A stretch of 64,000 nt of DNA from Ciona savignyi (GCA_000149265.1 CH001953.1:66570-130569), one strand, 5' to 3'; numbered from the stretch's first letter, positions 11,835-25,760 are shown. Notes: generated by a model from the sequence alone, not told the origin. Translations and numbers: made by a program.

Positions 11835-13480
11835 TTCTCCTCAGATATACTTAAGATTGGATTACTTAACCGGTGGGAAAATGAACATGCAATTTGGGGT
11901 ATCATCAAACAAAAATACATCAAAGGAAGAATTTAAAATATCATTGGCCAAATAGCGTATATAAACACAAAATCCATTTTAATAAGATTCAAAGAAAGAA
12001 TATGAATGATATTAAACGCCCTTTATCATGGATAATGTCGTGTGATCCAATATACTAAAAATAACTCGAAGAATTTAAATTTAGTTCAAGTTTTATTTCT
12101 GGTTGACAAAGCAAATCAACTCACCGTTATAAGATCTTCGCATTTTTTCAGTCAGAAATGAATTTCCCAGATATACATCCATTGCCCAAGAATGCCAGCT
12201 TGGAAATGTACAGACCAATTTTATACAACAGTTGCTTGTCGAAGAAGTTGCTAAGAAAACAGCGAACTGTAGGCTGCTCAAAACAAAATGAAACGGCTCT
12301 CTAGATTCGGGGGCAAAACGCAATTGTTTTGATTGGTAATTCAGCCGAATCGGTTGGTGGAACGAAGGGAGTCCGGATGCGAAAACACTCCAAGATGCAA
12401 TATTTATTAGCGCGCCGTGGTGCTCAAAAATCGCTGGTGTGGATAAGGTAGCCTTGTTTCGTGTGCGCTCACAATGGAGACTAGTATTTTCCCACATGCC
12501 AGGGCAGGGAACGGTGGCCAGGTTACCCCAATGCGGTACGAACTGACTGCAGGGGAGTGGAGTGTGACGTTTGTACACAAACAACTGCAATTACTGCGCC
12601 CGCGTGGGGACTGGGACCGAACAGTTTTTGACTTTGGTCGCGTTTTCTTGAGCGTTCGATTTGGCCCGAAATAACAAGTACAACTGTTCCGGTTAAAAAT
12701 TGATGATTCCTCCGATTGGATTTCATGCGAGCCCACTTATCTTTGGCTTTTCGCATGGCCGCCCACCCGCGAATGTTTGAAAGTAAACATCATCGCAGCC
12801 AAGCGCTCTTACGTCACTCCGGTAAAACGCGCATGCTTCGATCATTGACTAAACAACAGAAACCGCATCAAATGCAAAGCGCAGAGGTGCTAGCTTCGAC
12901 CTTGGCAGATACCCGAACATTCGAACAAGGCGCAATCAATCAAACAGAGCAAGAAACACAAACCGAGTCGCATAAGCGAGACAGAGAACAACCACTTCGT
13001 CGAAACTGAGTTTGTTTGTTGAAGTAATCAAGCCACTTACCGTTTCAAACTTATCGAACGCGTTGAGAACTATTTCCGATGTCAGCAAACGAAAGACACG
13101 AAATGTCGCGGTATACACAGTGGAATTTAGCGTATATTATTACAACCTATGTCGCCATGTTTTTTACAGAGAAAATGGAGTCTATTCCTCTTTGACGGGC
13201 TTTCAAAACAAAAATGAAGAACATGAATATTCAAAGCAATTCGAACCGATTTTTGAAAAAATAGCTTAGCTGAAATTTTGCTAGTAATAAATAAGCTTTA
13301 CAATGCGTCACCTTATTACCGTATGTAACACTCATTATGTAAATATAAAAAAGATTAAATTCGGCCATTTTTCTTGCGATATTATGATTATGGTCACTGG
13401 TCCAATGGACAGTTTAATCCCTAAATTCCTGACTTCCCAATCAAGTGATTACGGAATTATGGAGAAATGATGAATCAGCA

Positions 13481-13488
13481 TGACGTCA
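13481..13488. promoter_or_regulatory. palindromic CRE (TGACGTCA)
   Basis: Exact octamer in AT-rich intronic sequence. One of five found in the window (11800, 13481, 19638, 27432, 56427). Confidence 0.25.
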
Positions 13489-16400
13489 TAAAAAAAGTAA
13501 CAAAAGGGTCAATTTAAAATGTAACAAGGGAATTGAAGAACACCAGACACTAACAATATAGCTTACGTTGAGTAATGTATGACATGTACTGTCTAGGTAT
13601 GGACAAAACACAGGACCGACTGAGTTGTTTTGTTGTGTTGTATTGCACCAAGAAGAAAGAATTGCGCAAAAAAAGAAAGAAACAGGGTTGTTTATCTCTA
13701 CCAGTATGTCTTATACTAAAAAAGCGATATTTCTTTGACGTACGTTTAAAATCATTTTGTTCTCGTATTGGATTCGCGTTATCGAATCAAACTGACGCGT
13801 TCGAGAGGTTTATCACGGTAAAGCAAACCTCTTGGAACTGTGTTTAGACGGCCCAGTTTGTTACTCCGAGGTTGATCGGGAACAAACAACGAGAAACCAA
13901 GGAATAAACAACGAGCACAATGCAAACACGCGACTAAAGACCGGCCATAAAACCTGAAGGATATTTAGTAGAATTACCTATGGGGGTACGTGAAACGGGG
14001 GTCTTTTAGAGTAAGTTAATACACACAGGCCACTATACATGCAGTGGAATATCAAGTGACGATTCCGCTGCTCACAAATCATGGGCTCGAACTTTATTTG
14101 ACGAAAACGTAGCTTATCGATGACAAACATGGCGAAATTTGCACGCAGCGGATTAAAGACGTCAACCCAGCAATTGCTATAAACCATTGACGCAATCTAA
14201 ATATTAACTGATAAAACTTCGAATCAGTGTTACACTTTGGAACGTTTTCAGACAATACGTTGAATAATAGATGAAGAACCTTAGAATCGGACCTGAAAGA
14301 GCCGTGAATTAAGGAGTATTTTTTGCCACAACAAAGCATTACTTTGGTATCATGTACCAATGCCTGCACAGGTAATCGATTACCTGGTATAAAATATTAA
14401 TCGACTTTGCGTGTGATACACGGGAATTTACAAAGAGCCCAAAACTTTAGGGAACGAAAAATCGTACTCAGCTCAGATTTTTTTTAATAGCATCCAGCTT
14501 CGATCCCATGATGGTCTAATCACCAAATTTGTTTTTGATAAGAAAATCGGTATACGTTAACCATTCAGCTGCACAACCGTTTCGACACGAAAGTCAGTTA
14601 CACCAGAAGGAATTTCTTTTTCAGTTGTCCTGGGCGTTCCACGTATGGCAAATATGTTGGCAACATCCGATACAGTTTATCATACAACGGGCAGCAGGTA
14701 TGGGTAGTCCAGTAACCAGTAATCAAAGGATAAAACCTCTTCAAAGAGATTACACTTCCGCATTACGAAACCAGGCGACTCGATAATCCGCAATTGCTTA
14801 CGAGCGAGCAGACGATAATCAGAACCTACATGGCTTACCTGGGTCGCAGGTGATGTGATGCAAAAAGGAACCTGGAATTTGCCACTATTATTATCGGCTA
14901 CACTTCTTCATGGATAAAATTAGAGTTTAAACTGATAATAACGTGTGTGCCTCGTTTGTTAAGCTGTAATTTCAAATGGCAAGCAACTTGACTGGTTTCG
15001 TGCAACTAGACGGCTGTAATTGGCCGGTATTTACTTTCAATCCCGAAGGAGAAATAGAGTTATTTCAACAGACAGTTGAACTAACTGTCCAGATGCATTT
15101 TACGACCCACGGCAACACTTTTAATACAAATGTTATCAGTTAACATTTAATGCGGTTTGGATGGACAGTGGCTAACAGACACACGAAACCCATCAAGCGC
15201 CTGATGGCATATTTTGAGCGTTGTTTGGACACATGATCAAAGTGGAACATTAAACAGATTTACGGCGCAGGTTTGCCGTTAAATGAGCCCGTGGGACGAT
15301 TAGCGGAACGATTAGCGGCGTGCGGTTCGCTGGACGACAAAACTAATTCGATTCCGATCGACGAACGGCGGGGGCAGTATGGCGCTAAGCTCATAACAAG
15401 GTAATTGCCCGGTCGGGAGCCGGACTACCGGGCAGTGACATGTGGGGCTGGGATTAATGTTTGAAGAAGATTCTGTTTCGGAAACTTCGCGTTTTTTCAC
15501 TGTCGGCGGAAGAAAAGTCACGATTGATGCTGCAGTAATAGGAAATCGCGCGATTTTTGCAGCGTTTCATTGTCGGCGGGGCCTTTAATGACGTCGACAA
15601 TGCGCACTGTGATCAGGAAATGTCACGTTCAGAGGAAATGCAATATGTCCTTGGACTTTTGTCTCAAGGTGTGAAAGTGGAAGTGGTCAGTCATTAATCT
15701 GAATCTGAATGCTGACGTTCAATTATTGTCTTTGGAGCTTCGCCGCCATATTTCAACATTGCAGCTGCAGGAAATGCTTCGAGGCGATCGGTAATTACCA
15801 TCAATATTTTCAAGAATTGGACCAGATTCAGCGGTAAAAAATGAGCAACGTAAACACATAGCTCGATGCCGGCGAATCGAGGTTCGTTGAAGCTATGCTC
15901 GAGGCGTAATTTCCAGCCTCGCGCTGCCCCCTATCAATCAACGTCAAGTAGCCCAACCCGCAGCGGAAGACATTGTCGTCTACAGCTTAATGGCGATAGG
16001 CTATTCAAATTGTATACGTGTTGTAGGGTATTACATGCTGTTTGCATAATGCATTGCCGGGTGCACATGACGCTAATCCTCCACGGAACAGCACTCATTG
16101 TTTGGAAACAATCAATGACTGTTGAACAATCGCGGATAATGAGCAGCGGCACCAGTTCGGGCGGGCATTGTTTCAAAAATCGATGTCATAATAGCCCTTA
16201 TGACATCTGTAGAATAGGCAGGTACGAAACCACAATTTTGTCTCTTGGGTCGAACTTACAACGCGATTTTGCATCCAAAACCACAATTTTGAAAACAGCT
16301 TTCGAAATAATCATCACGTTCAGCTATGAAAAGGGCAATTTTGTACCGATAACATCTGCACCAGAATAACAATTTATATCACATGTTGACATTCAAGCCG

Positions 16401-17499
16401 GAGCCAATATAGTCCTAGCAAAAATATGTTTTGAAGTCGAAAACGGGGCTGTTGATAAAGTTCCCGATAAAATAATATTTCAAGACAATTTTCGATCTTT
16501 CACCGTTTAATACGCTTGAAACAAGAATCAAATTGAGATGTGTTGTTTTGATACTTCACCTCGTTTAAACGTGCCAATATCATTTTAAACGCGTGCACTT
16601 TATATATTTTATTCATCGTGCCATGGATCATTGGACATACAAATGCATATCGCCATGCTAGCTTCGGCGATAGCTTATTTTATCACCCTCACACCCCACC
16701 GTGGGAAGGCAATACACAATCGGGATAACAACAGGAGAACAATCCCCCCGTTAGAGCTGCTTACGTTATAGTTTATGTTTATGTTTTCTCTTTATTAAAT
16801 TAAAGAAGAATGGCAAAATTATTTTAAATGACGGGAAAATATTAAAACGTCTGAACTACACTAGATTAACTGTTCAGTTAATACACTTGACGTAGCCGTA
16901 AAAACCTTAATCAAACAAAAAAATGCGACAACAAACTTATTTTAAATAAAAATTAATTAAATAAAAGTGTGCAAGCACGTTTTAAGTTGCTATATAAAAC
17001 TGTGACAATCAAAAAATAAATTCCCGCAGTTTTAGTTATTGGAGGATCAGGTAAATTTGGCAGACTTAACAGGCAGTGAAGTTCAGGCAACGCCGATGCC
17101 TTTGGCGTTGGCAAATGGCGCCTTGTGCGTGACGTATACACGCCGCAATACGCCGTCGCGCTACGCCGACCAGAAAATCTTAGAAGAACACTATTTTGGG
17201 TGGTCGCAATTGACCGGAACATAACTTAGCAGTATCGTAAATGCCGTCTTGCTAAGGTGGTGTGAGACGTAAGGCATCAGCCACACAATAGCTGGAACAG
17301 CGAACGCGTATCATAAAATTCAAATCCTCAAACAAGAAGTTATTTCAGCTGCAAAACATTGATTCCAGGTTCCAGGCAAGTACTAAAGGAATGACAGAGA
17401 AACTTCAAACACTTGCCACAAAACAGTGAAAACATGGTATAAATAGCTATAGCGTTGGTGATCCTAAGAAACATATAACAGAGCGCGTTCGGTAATTAG

Positions 17500-17580
17500 T
17501 CTTTGATGCCACTCCACCTCGCACCTGGTTCGAACCTGGTACAAAGGACCAACGGTTGATCGCCAACCAATGCTCTACGG
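17500..17580 (-). repeat. tRNA-like relic
   Basis: On the minus strand GCCGTAGAGCATTGG resembles a box A and CCAGGTTCGAACC a box B at suitable spacing. The T-stem halves do not pair, so this is not a working tRNA; a degenerate SINE or tRNA pseudogene is likelier. Confidence 0.35.
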
Positions 17581-18497
17581 CTTGATTAGTTGAACTCATA
17601 CGATTCAACCCGTGCGCGACAAAAGTATACAAGTGCGACGTAAGTGTTACATCATGGTGTAAAAAAGGGCTGTCGCAATCTGTAGGCACGGCGACGTATA
17701 ATTTGACTTCGTTTATGAAGCATATATTACTTTGCTTTGATTAGTGAAGCGTTTATATGGTCTTTGGACAAAACGTCGCTAACTGCCGTCTATACATAAC
17801 ATAAGTCAGGTCGAATTAGAGCTATTACTGGAGAAATTACTACGGCGGGAAATCTTAAATCGGCAGCGGCGCGTCGCGAATATAGATATCAAAGCGGATA
17901 TTCCCTTGATCTTGATAATTGAACATAGGATCACGCCAAAGTCACTACAGTCGTCGATATCGACCTAATGGCGGCGAATTTTGCAATCTGGAATTAACGC
18001 GAATAAAACGGATTAAACGCAGCTGTACGCGCAAATCGGACAATACAAAGCGTGAACACAAACAAAATGCAACACAACCTTCGAACCGATAAGACAAAGT
18101 CCTGACCCATTTTGCTTAAAACCTTTAGGTTGTAGGGCGCGAATTAATTGACAACAGTTTTATAATTTGGAAATAATGCTGGAAACCGTAACATGTAAGC
18201 ATTTACCATAAGATTCCAAAAAGAAACATTTCTACAGCTTAAATATATGCCAGTTATAGCATAGTTTACCATATTTATATCCATAAAGGTACTTGGCAAT
18301 TGTACATATATTGTATATCCGCGACTGAATAAATTAAGTCACAATCATAGGGTATCACAGAATAATACTTGGCTTTATTCCCAGGGATTGGAAAACGGTG
18401 GGAACTTTATCATGCAACCAATCACATAACCTTAGGCCAATCGTCGGGTTAGAGAAACCACTACAAAGTGTTTAAAACGATGAAGAAATTAATACAG

Positions 18498-18600
18498 TTT
18501 GAGTAACCCATTAAACCACTAGGTCCTAGCCATCCCCGAGATTTGCCTTGCTCAGAGACAACTAGATAGCAACCGGTTTCGATCCTATTACCTTTCAATT
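18498..18600 (-). repeat. SINE family 2 fragment
   Basis: On the minus strand it shows GTTGTCTCTGAGCAAGGCAA followed by CTAGTGGTTTAATGGGTTAC, the middle part of the element described at 44968-45187. The core TTTCGATCC tRNA-like motif lies at its upstream end. Confidence 0.5.
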
Positions 18601-19195
18601 AACGGGCTTATGCGTACAACGGGACGGAATACCACATATATATTTATGAAGTCACTTTAAACATACAACCTCCTTCGACTGGTTTTGTTGTTTTTGTATA
18701 TATGTATATATAGCACTCAAAGTAATATACCAATGTTTCGCTATACTGAAACAAAAAAGCATTTGTTCGGTGCCAACGTAAACAAAAGTCAGGACAAAGC
18801 TTTTAAAACAAATAAATGATCCACATCACTGCTTTCCAAAAGTTATATATAGACCTGTAACCTGAGATTGAAACAGTGCATTTTATGCGCTGAAATAACT
18901 GACTAATTAAAAAGGAAAGTAATGAAAAAAAAAACTAGTATTGATTTATGGTAATTCTGAGTTTTTCTTTGTTTTCTAATTGTTAATATACAAACAGGCT
19001 CACATATTGATCGAATTAGCGTCCGCGATATCACCTTTTAGACGTTTAATTGAATTTTCTTGATATTGACAGCTGCCTCCGAGTTGACTGAAACTCGGCA
19101 GGGAAGGGACGCATAGGACACGCTCAGGCACAAATGGATTACCATGGTAGGGATACAAATACAAAAATAAATATAAACTTGTTTCTAACCTTTAC

Positions 19196-19658
19196 TGGGG
19201 TGCGGGGTTAATCTTGGGGTCGTCGAAGTTGGAGGGTGAGCAGGAATATCCATGTTTAGGTTGGGGTTTGATTTCATTTCGGGGGTTGTATGTATCCGAG
19301 GGGTGACCGTGGATTCGTGCTTGTTGAGCATTCGTGGAGTGGTCTCCGATACGATACCCTGTTGGGCTAGTCTTGCCTGGTATTCCGAAAGCTCGGGTTT
19401 GTTGGGTGGTATGCCTGACGCAGTTACCGAGTCAGTGTCACGTGACCCATGGCCCTTCTTCTGACGCAACAGACTGGCAACGTCACGTCGTCTGTGACGT
19501 ACGGGTGACCTTTCAAGCGGAACGGGTTGAATTTTTTTAGGGTTCGTTTTGGAGAGCAGCTGAATGATTTTTTCTTCGTCGTTCGTACTTGGTCGCTCCA
19601 CCGGATGTGACGTAGGCCAATTGGGACGCGGGGATTCTGACGTCATAATCGAACTGAC
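19196..19658 (-). CDS. unknown serine-rich protein, exon C
   Basis: 463 bases after a strong acceptor (TTTCTTGCCCAG) with a GTAAAG donor. The frame is open for 154 codons and would meet TAG at 19185-19187 only 11 bases past the donor. It starts in phase 0, as does the end of exon B, and ends in phase 1, fitting exon D. Content: MTSESPRPNWP near the start, DEEKIIQLLSKTNPKKIQ and a basic run SPVRHRRRDVASLLRQKKG in the middle, ELSEYQARLAQQGIVSE (a possible short helix), then Pro/Thr-rich sequence (SETTPRML, TVTPRIHTTPE, HPPTSTTPRLTPHP) with several TP sites of the proline-directed kinase kind. No domain recognised. No poly(A) signal follows the alternative stop, which favours splicing onward. 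Confidence 0.75.
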
Positions 19659-22600
19659 CTGGGCAAGAAAGAAAACGATTCAAAAACGGCACAGAAAATC
19701 GGAACGCAGGTTAAAGTCAATTTACCGGTGCGTGTACTATTAGTGGCTCGTTTGATATTGACGTGCCGATCCGGTGCAACTGACCGTCTTTACCGAAGTA
19801 CGTGACGCAATGCACACTGCGTTGATGCCGAATGCCGCGACAAGTGGCGTTCCTCGGGGGAATTCCCCACGAACGGGTTACTTGTTTTGGTTGCATGTTA
19901 TCAATGCTACGGTACATTTAATTAAACCAAATGTATTAACTACAATTCCTGTTAATAAAACGTATGTTTTGTTGCCACCTGTGCTTATTTTAACATTTTG
20001 TTCCAAAAATTCTGCAAACATTCGTATAATACCGTGCTGCAGTATCCTAAAACTGTTTTTTACTTAAACTTATTAAATAAAACACTTTAACCATGCAGTC
20101 TATGATCCGACGTTTATATATCTCTCTAACGTAATCAACCCACAGAACAACAGCCGTTTGGATCTGATAGTTTGCGAATGCTACGTTATCCGACTCCCAG
20201 TTGGCTCACTTTTCCTGCATTATTTATCATTTCAAACTTGAAGGGTTTCTCACGCGGCATGGCAGTTTGGCTGGCTCGGGTACGCGCTTGACTGCGCGGG
20301 TACGAGTCAGGACTTCGATTTATCAGGGAAACCTCGGAGCGCGTGCGAGGATGGCGGGATAAGACGCTCCCTCCCAGCTTATAAGACCGAGACGTCGAAA
20401 TATTGACTTTACAATGCGGCTGGTAATCCACTAATGTCAGCAAAGATCAAAATTACGGGCAGAAAGAAACGCGTTGATACCAGCGTGTACTCGTGGCTAA
20501 GCGGATTCCAGGCGAATTTTGGAAAAGGCCATTAGGAAAATCGAAGCTCACTGAAGCTTCAATCCTGCCAATATTTTTGACTTCAACTTTTTTATCAAGT
20601 CCCCAAAATCGAGACAGTGAAATGAGATTGTATCCGCTGTAGCTATCTTTGAAAATCTCTCACGTGATACACGATAGCTGACTGATGCGTTCGTCTCATT
20701 TCTAAAACAAGATAAAATCTAAACGTAAATGCCAGAATAGTATACAACATCTATATTTCAAGTTTCTTGAAATGGCAACAGGGAGAGAAAAAAGAGAGAA
20801 CCGGGAAATTCATTTGCGACATGACGGAAATTTCAACCAGAATCGAATGACGAATATTTTAGATTGTTTATTTCGAACTTTAAATGAATAACATTAATTT
20901 CAATTAAAAAAAGAGGAAAAACGGCAAACAAGACATTATAATTTGTTGATGCACATTAGTAAAAACACGACAAAAAATATTAATTTTATCTTGTTTTCTA
21001 ACGTAGCGACTGTCGCAATCTTGGATTTCTAGCTTGCTGTCTAAGACTATGCTTGCAAGTACGTCGGGCAGTGTACAATATCTCAATCTGCTTATAATAA
21101 TGCCGAGGGGTTAGTTATTGATGTTGAAACTGATTAGCATCACTACCCCAGGGAAACCAATGTTATTTCACTTATTGCTTATTTCCAATCGAACGAGCAA
21201 CCAGATTTTCGCGACGAAGTCGTATATAGTTGCGCGATGAAGCATCAGCGCGACATTGTCTCGCAATTAACTTTGAATCGCGGTCAGGGGCAAGGCAATT
21301 CAAATGCTGATGAAGATTCTTAATTCTGCTCTACATTGCAAAACTCATGCAAGAATTACGTCCACATTTCCTATCGCAGATTAATATGCATGTTATGCAA
21401 TTATATTTTTGCTGTTCTAGAAGCAACGCAGAAAGGCGCTCGATATATGAGTGTAAGTTCACTGTTATCAGTACGTCGCCAGTTTTACATTATCGCTAAC
21501 GAAAGGAGAATTCTACTCATAAAGCATACTACTTTTCATATCTCTGATGAAATATTGATAGTGCGAAAATGCGAATTTTGGCTAAGGCTAGCATGTTTCA
21601 AATAATCCGATAATGAACGGCTAAGGCTGTGCGGTCCTGCGAAGTGCGAGCATACGTGTTGCGAGAAACGGCACGTATTCGGAAATTAGGGGGAGAACTT
21701 TGAAGGCAAAGTAGGAAAATCGGATGTGGGGTGTTACAAAGAATTTCAAGCTGTTGTCCTTTATCGTAAAACATAACAAGGCTTGGATTGCGTGACAAAG
21801 CATAGAAAATCCTGGTCATTTAGAGAGCTTCCAAAACGGAACAAATAAACTTGAACGCGAAATTCCGCGTCATTCACCCCCGTGGATGAAAACAACCGGG
21901 ACTGTGAGAAGATAGAACTGAATATTGAGTGAAAATTGGCTTAAGTTATGAAGGTCACAGACTGCGCTTTGGCGAAAATTTGCTTTTATTTCCCAACGGG
22001 AGACTTCGAACCTCTGTCGAAATAAATTGCCGGTCGGTGGGAAAAATAAATTTCTTGCTTGGGTTTTGAATTTTTGTGAGGAATATATGAACCGTTTATA
22101 TTGACACTTATAAATTGGAAGTAATGAAATCAACCGTAACCCTACCGTAATGTCTTATGTATGTATCTCTTGAAAATAAATTGCAAGTAGCGTTTGAACA
22201 GAGACTAACTAGGAAGTTCGTTATCGAAAAAGTATTTGCAGTTACTTCAAGACAGGCAATTAAGAGCCACATACAAACACACACATTGCCGACCGATCTG
22301 TAGAGGACCATTAGCAAATTAACCTCTGCAAATTATCGCTTACATAGAGGACTTATAATGACTGAATCAACATTAAGTGACCGACCATTATACGCTCCAT
22401 CGGAGGGTGTAAGTTGCGTGAAGTCAAAAAGGGCGTAGATCCCTGGTAAGCGAAGCTTGTCTGGATAAGATAACTGAAGGGCTCTGCTCGCTTTGTACAG
22501 CGGAAGTATTGGTCTTATAAGCGCGGGGAGTCCCGAAATTAACTTATTCAAGCATGATATAGAAATAAAATTGGACAAGCACCATGATAATGGCATTGGT

Positions 22601-23515
22601 ACGTCGTTGGCCACGATCTTTATTTTTATATCTTGTATTCCGCTGGTCTTGTTATTCCCAAATCGAGAATACAATCAAAACAAATGATATCTCTCGCACC
22701 ATTCAGATAAAAAAAAATTGCCTGCTGTCAGGTGCTTGTATAATTTGGTTAAATTCAGCAACCGCCGACCTAAGCCAAAATCAAATCTCGTCGTACATAA
22801 CTATAACAGATTCGATGGAATAAACTTTATTGCTATGTTAAGCTTAATGTAAATTGTGATAAACTTGTCGTGAACTGGCCCAGAAACCGCAAAACAATTT
22901 CTTGAAGTTACTTTATTATTCAGGCATTCTGCAACGATAAAGTGAGTGATCAATGATAGAAGACGAGTTTTTTTCCGGAGAGCAATTTCCCATCCTTGAA
23001 CATCGGCTGAGGTTTCCTATCCAGGCGGACTCAAATACCTTGCGGCTAACTGAGCTTGTTGTAATGCCCTATCGGCTTCGGGCTGGACAACGAACAACCA
23101 AGGAAATTGCGTGAAATAGAAAATAGAAAAGCGATCGGTCATTAACACGCAAGGACATGGGCAAATATTGACCCATCGCTTCAATGATTGGCGTGCTGAA
23201 GGAGGGTAAGGGTCCCGGAAGGTTGGTTAAGGGGGTAAGGGGTAAGCGATGGTTAGCCGAGGGTGACTAAATCAACAAAAATCTCAGAAGGTTCGTTATT
23301 CTGTCGTCAATGCCATCAATCAAACTAGAAGGGGACGAGAGTTCGCTGGCTGATCAGGAACATATACCATGTAGCGTCGTTTAAATGGCGACGTTAAGCC
23401 ATGGTCACTGGGCGGTACATTAACTTGGGATTCTTAATCGTTTTTTTATCCTCGGATTGCGTTTATGCAGGAGTAACCAGAAAAATATGAAATGATAACA
23501 TAGCGTTCAACATAC
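19659..23515 (-). other. intron between exons B and C
   Basis: 3.86 kb with GTATGT donor and TTGCCCAG acceptor on the minus strand. A GC-richer stretch at 20200-20540 holds open frames on the minus strand without recognisable homology. A G-rich patch (GGTTAAGGGGGTAAGGGGTAAG) lies near 23224-23248. Nothing else seen. Confidence 0.5.
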
Positions 23516-23685
23516 CTCATGGTCTGCCGCTCGGTCAGATGCAGTGCTCATGTACTTCTCATTAGCTTGGCTTTTGTGAAAGCTTACGTCACTTCCTGTT
23601 AGCGTGGACGGCCCGTCGTCACGTGACGACTGTGGACGGTCGTTGCTATGGTGACCACTGTCTGTGCCATTCACGTGACAGCCTT
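23516..23685 (-). CDS. unknown serine-rich protein, exon B
   Basis: 170 bases between an excellent acceptor (TTGATTACCCCCTCAG) and a GTATGT donor. Its first two bases complete a Glu codon begun by the last base of exon A; it ends in phase 0. The sequence reads GCHVNGTDSGHHSNDRPQSS and later TLTGSDVSFHKSQANEKYMS. TDSGHHS fits the DSGxxS phosphodegron form and parallels TDSGHAS in exon A. It is almost entirely polar and so likely disordered. The exon DNA is rich in ACGT words (CACGTGACG). The acceptor lies about 30 bases from a SINE that starts at 23714. Confidence 0.75.
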
Positions 23686-23713
23686 CTGAGGGGGTAATCA
23701 AAGATAAAGCTTT

Positions 23714-23830
23714 GTACGGTGGTGTGGCCGAATGGTTAAAACGACCGATACATATATATATATTTTTGCACAAAAAAACGACCTTAATGATGATCCCATG
23801 ATGGGTTCGAAACTTAGTCAGGTAAGAAAC
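23714..23830 (+). repeat. SINE family 1 (class II tRNA-like)
   Basis: GTGTGGCCGAATGGTTAA resembles the box A end of a Ser/Leu-type tRNA, GGGTTCGAAACTTAGTC is the box B part, and the middle is an AT-rich spacer with a (TA)n run. It is about 115 bp. Related copies lie at 25601, 41368, 41489 and 45767 (plus) and at 34566, 43933 and 54030 (minus). Confidence 0.75.
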
Positions 23831-25317
23831 TAAAACAAAAACTTGATGTTTTTATCCGAACAGTCTGGTAATAAAATATTTAAAAAAAGCTAAAGGTTTT
23901 GTGTACGCATACAAATACCTGACATGACAGCATGCATTTCAATACATCTACTATTACATGCAATTATAAGTTAGCATTCTTACTAGAGCGACTCTACTGA
24001 GGATATAAGTACCTTGGAAGCATGTGTACCGGCCGTGATAATGATGAGGGGCGTAGTAGAAATAAGCTGCGAAATTTAAGATTTGTTTGGTTAGCTGCTG
24101 CTCATGCAATAAGTAAAGGAAAGTGACTGAAGTGGCTTTTTACACCGTCTCGGCGATAAATAAAGAAGCACCAACTAATAGTATAGACAGGTACGGCCTA
24201 TTGACTCCGCAGGCGATGTAATTTGTCAAATCAAAAGCCAAGGCACTTCGCAGTTCAGTTTTTTATGAAATATAATCACAAATAATGGAAACCACAGAAC
24301 ACAGTATAGACAAGCTTTATTAAATTGCACTAAAATCAACGGCGACGGCTGCTAATGTATCCAGGTTTATTCTGTATGCGTTTTAAAGCAACAAAATTCG
24401 AAGGAACGAGGCACTCGGTGTACTTCTTATACCCTAAACCAACATTTTTGAGCTGAAAGGGGTGGCTTTTACAAGCGCTACACATGCCCAACTACACACG
24501 GTTGGCCGTGGGGGAAGTTAAGTACAACGCAAGTCAAGACATAGTTCTCAGCAACTTATGCTTGTCTAACATCTGAGCTAAGACTTAATCACGGTTACGG
24601 ACCAGTCATGCTTACCAGAAACGACTCGTGTTGGTGGATTCATCATATATGACTTTTTCTGCTCTCTACCTTTTTAACAATGTCGAGTCGGAATTAAATG
24701 CGACCATTTTTAAATGTTTTTTTTACAATGTAAAACAAGTCGCTAATATACCGAACTTTATCTAAGAAAACATCACGTAGTACATAGTTGCGCGTCTGAG
24801 AACGGAAGATCTCGCAGCACATTACCGATAGACGAGTCGTTTCATCATCCAGTAGATCTGGCAACTAAGTTTCTGAAGTTGTATTACACCAGTGCCGGAC
24901 GCTATCTGCTTACCTACAGTTCGGAATAATTTATAGAGGGCGTTCTATCAAATATCAGTCGCCTCTCCGTAGGCCGGAATGACAGGGAATCGATTCCGCA
25001 GCGAAGTTGTAGGAGGAAAATTGCCGAAATACGCGCGCGTAATCCTTTTAAAGCGACGGGAATAAAATTTCTTGACAAAAACCTCGATTATAAGTAACGA
25101 GTTGCGATTTAAAATCCAAATACTGAAGACGTTTTAAAAAAATTAAAAATAGAAAAAAATTAAAGACAAAAACACCTGTTGGTTCTAAAAGGCACTGAAC
25201 CTGTTATCACAACATTATATCAAATCGTCTGCAAAATTCAACTAAACGTTATTTGCCAATTGTACTTTTACACCAATTGACGAAATCGCTTGCACATTAT
25301 TAAATCATAACCCCAGC

Positions 25318-25760
25318 CGATCCGTGTATTAAACCACACGTGTAATAAACCACACCAGTTTTATCCAAGAGGAGTACCAACCAACATAAGTTTCAACCCA
25401 CGCAAGTATATTATAAACCTTGAACCAACAAAATTATCGACTCGCCGACTCGTGTGGGTTAAAATTTGTGCTGATTAAAAGTGTGTGGGTTAGTGCTTAT
25501 GGGGGTTAAAATTTGTCTGGAATTGAAATTGTTTGGGTTAAACCTCTTGGGGGCAATACTTTTCTTGGTTAAACTCGTATAGATTAAAACTGTCGGGGTT
25601 GGTACGGTCGTGTGGCCGAGTGGTCCCCAAACTTGGGTTCGAAACTTGTGTCGCTAAAAAAAGCTGTCGGGGTTGATACTTGTGGGGTTTAACACACGTG
25701 TTGGTTGAAACTAGTGTAGGTTAATACTTGTTAATACTTTTGGTTGCAACTGGATGGGTT
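25318..25760. repeat. degenerate minisatellite that inverts around 25,440
   Basis: Left of about 25,440 the units read like AACCCACACAAGTTTT; right of it they read like GGGTTAAAACTTGTG, the reverse complement. About 15-bp units with heavy drift, interrupted at 25601-25660 by a tRNA-like core. Confidence 0.6.
25601..25660 (+). repeat. short SINE family 1 unit inside the minisatellite
   Basis: GGTCGTGTGGCCGAGTGGT and GGGTTCGAAACTTGTGTCGC are box A and box B parts separated by only a few bases, so most of the spacer seen in other copies is missing. The minisatellite word resembles the box B end (GGGTTCGAAACTTGTG versus GGGTTAAAACTTGTG). Confidence 0.6.

Larger units (their letters stand above)
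6830..19195 (-). other. proximal part of the 18-kb intron with GC-richer islands
   Basis: No exon could be supported. The background is AT-rich, but several islands are visibly richer in GC and CpG and keep frames open on both strands: about 7170-7430, 8640-8990, 9600-9900, 10800-11200, 12090-13010 and 15300-16370. None of their translations resembles a known protein, and overlapping open frames on opposite strands are what GC-rich non-coding DNA gives. They are better candidates for intronic cis-regulatory modules. CRE palindromes lie at 11800 and 13481. A SINE fragment is at 18498-18600. Confidence 0.45.

Noticed and set aside
12093-12756. Overlapping minus- and plus-strand open frames of up to 165 codons
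   Set aside because: Several frames are open at once in the same CpG-richer stretch, which points to base composition rather than coding; no homology recognised.
15866-16369. 167-codon plus-strand open frame
   Set aside because: No recognisable domain, odd composition (many Cys, His and Arg without pattern), overlapping open frames on the other strand, and it sits in a GC-richer intronic island.
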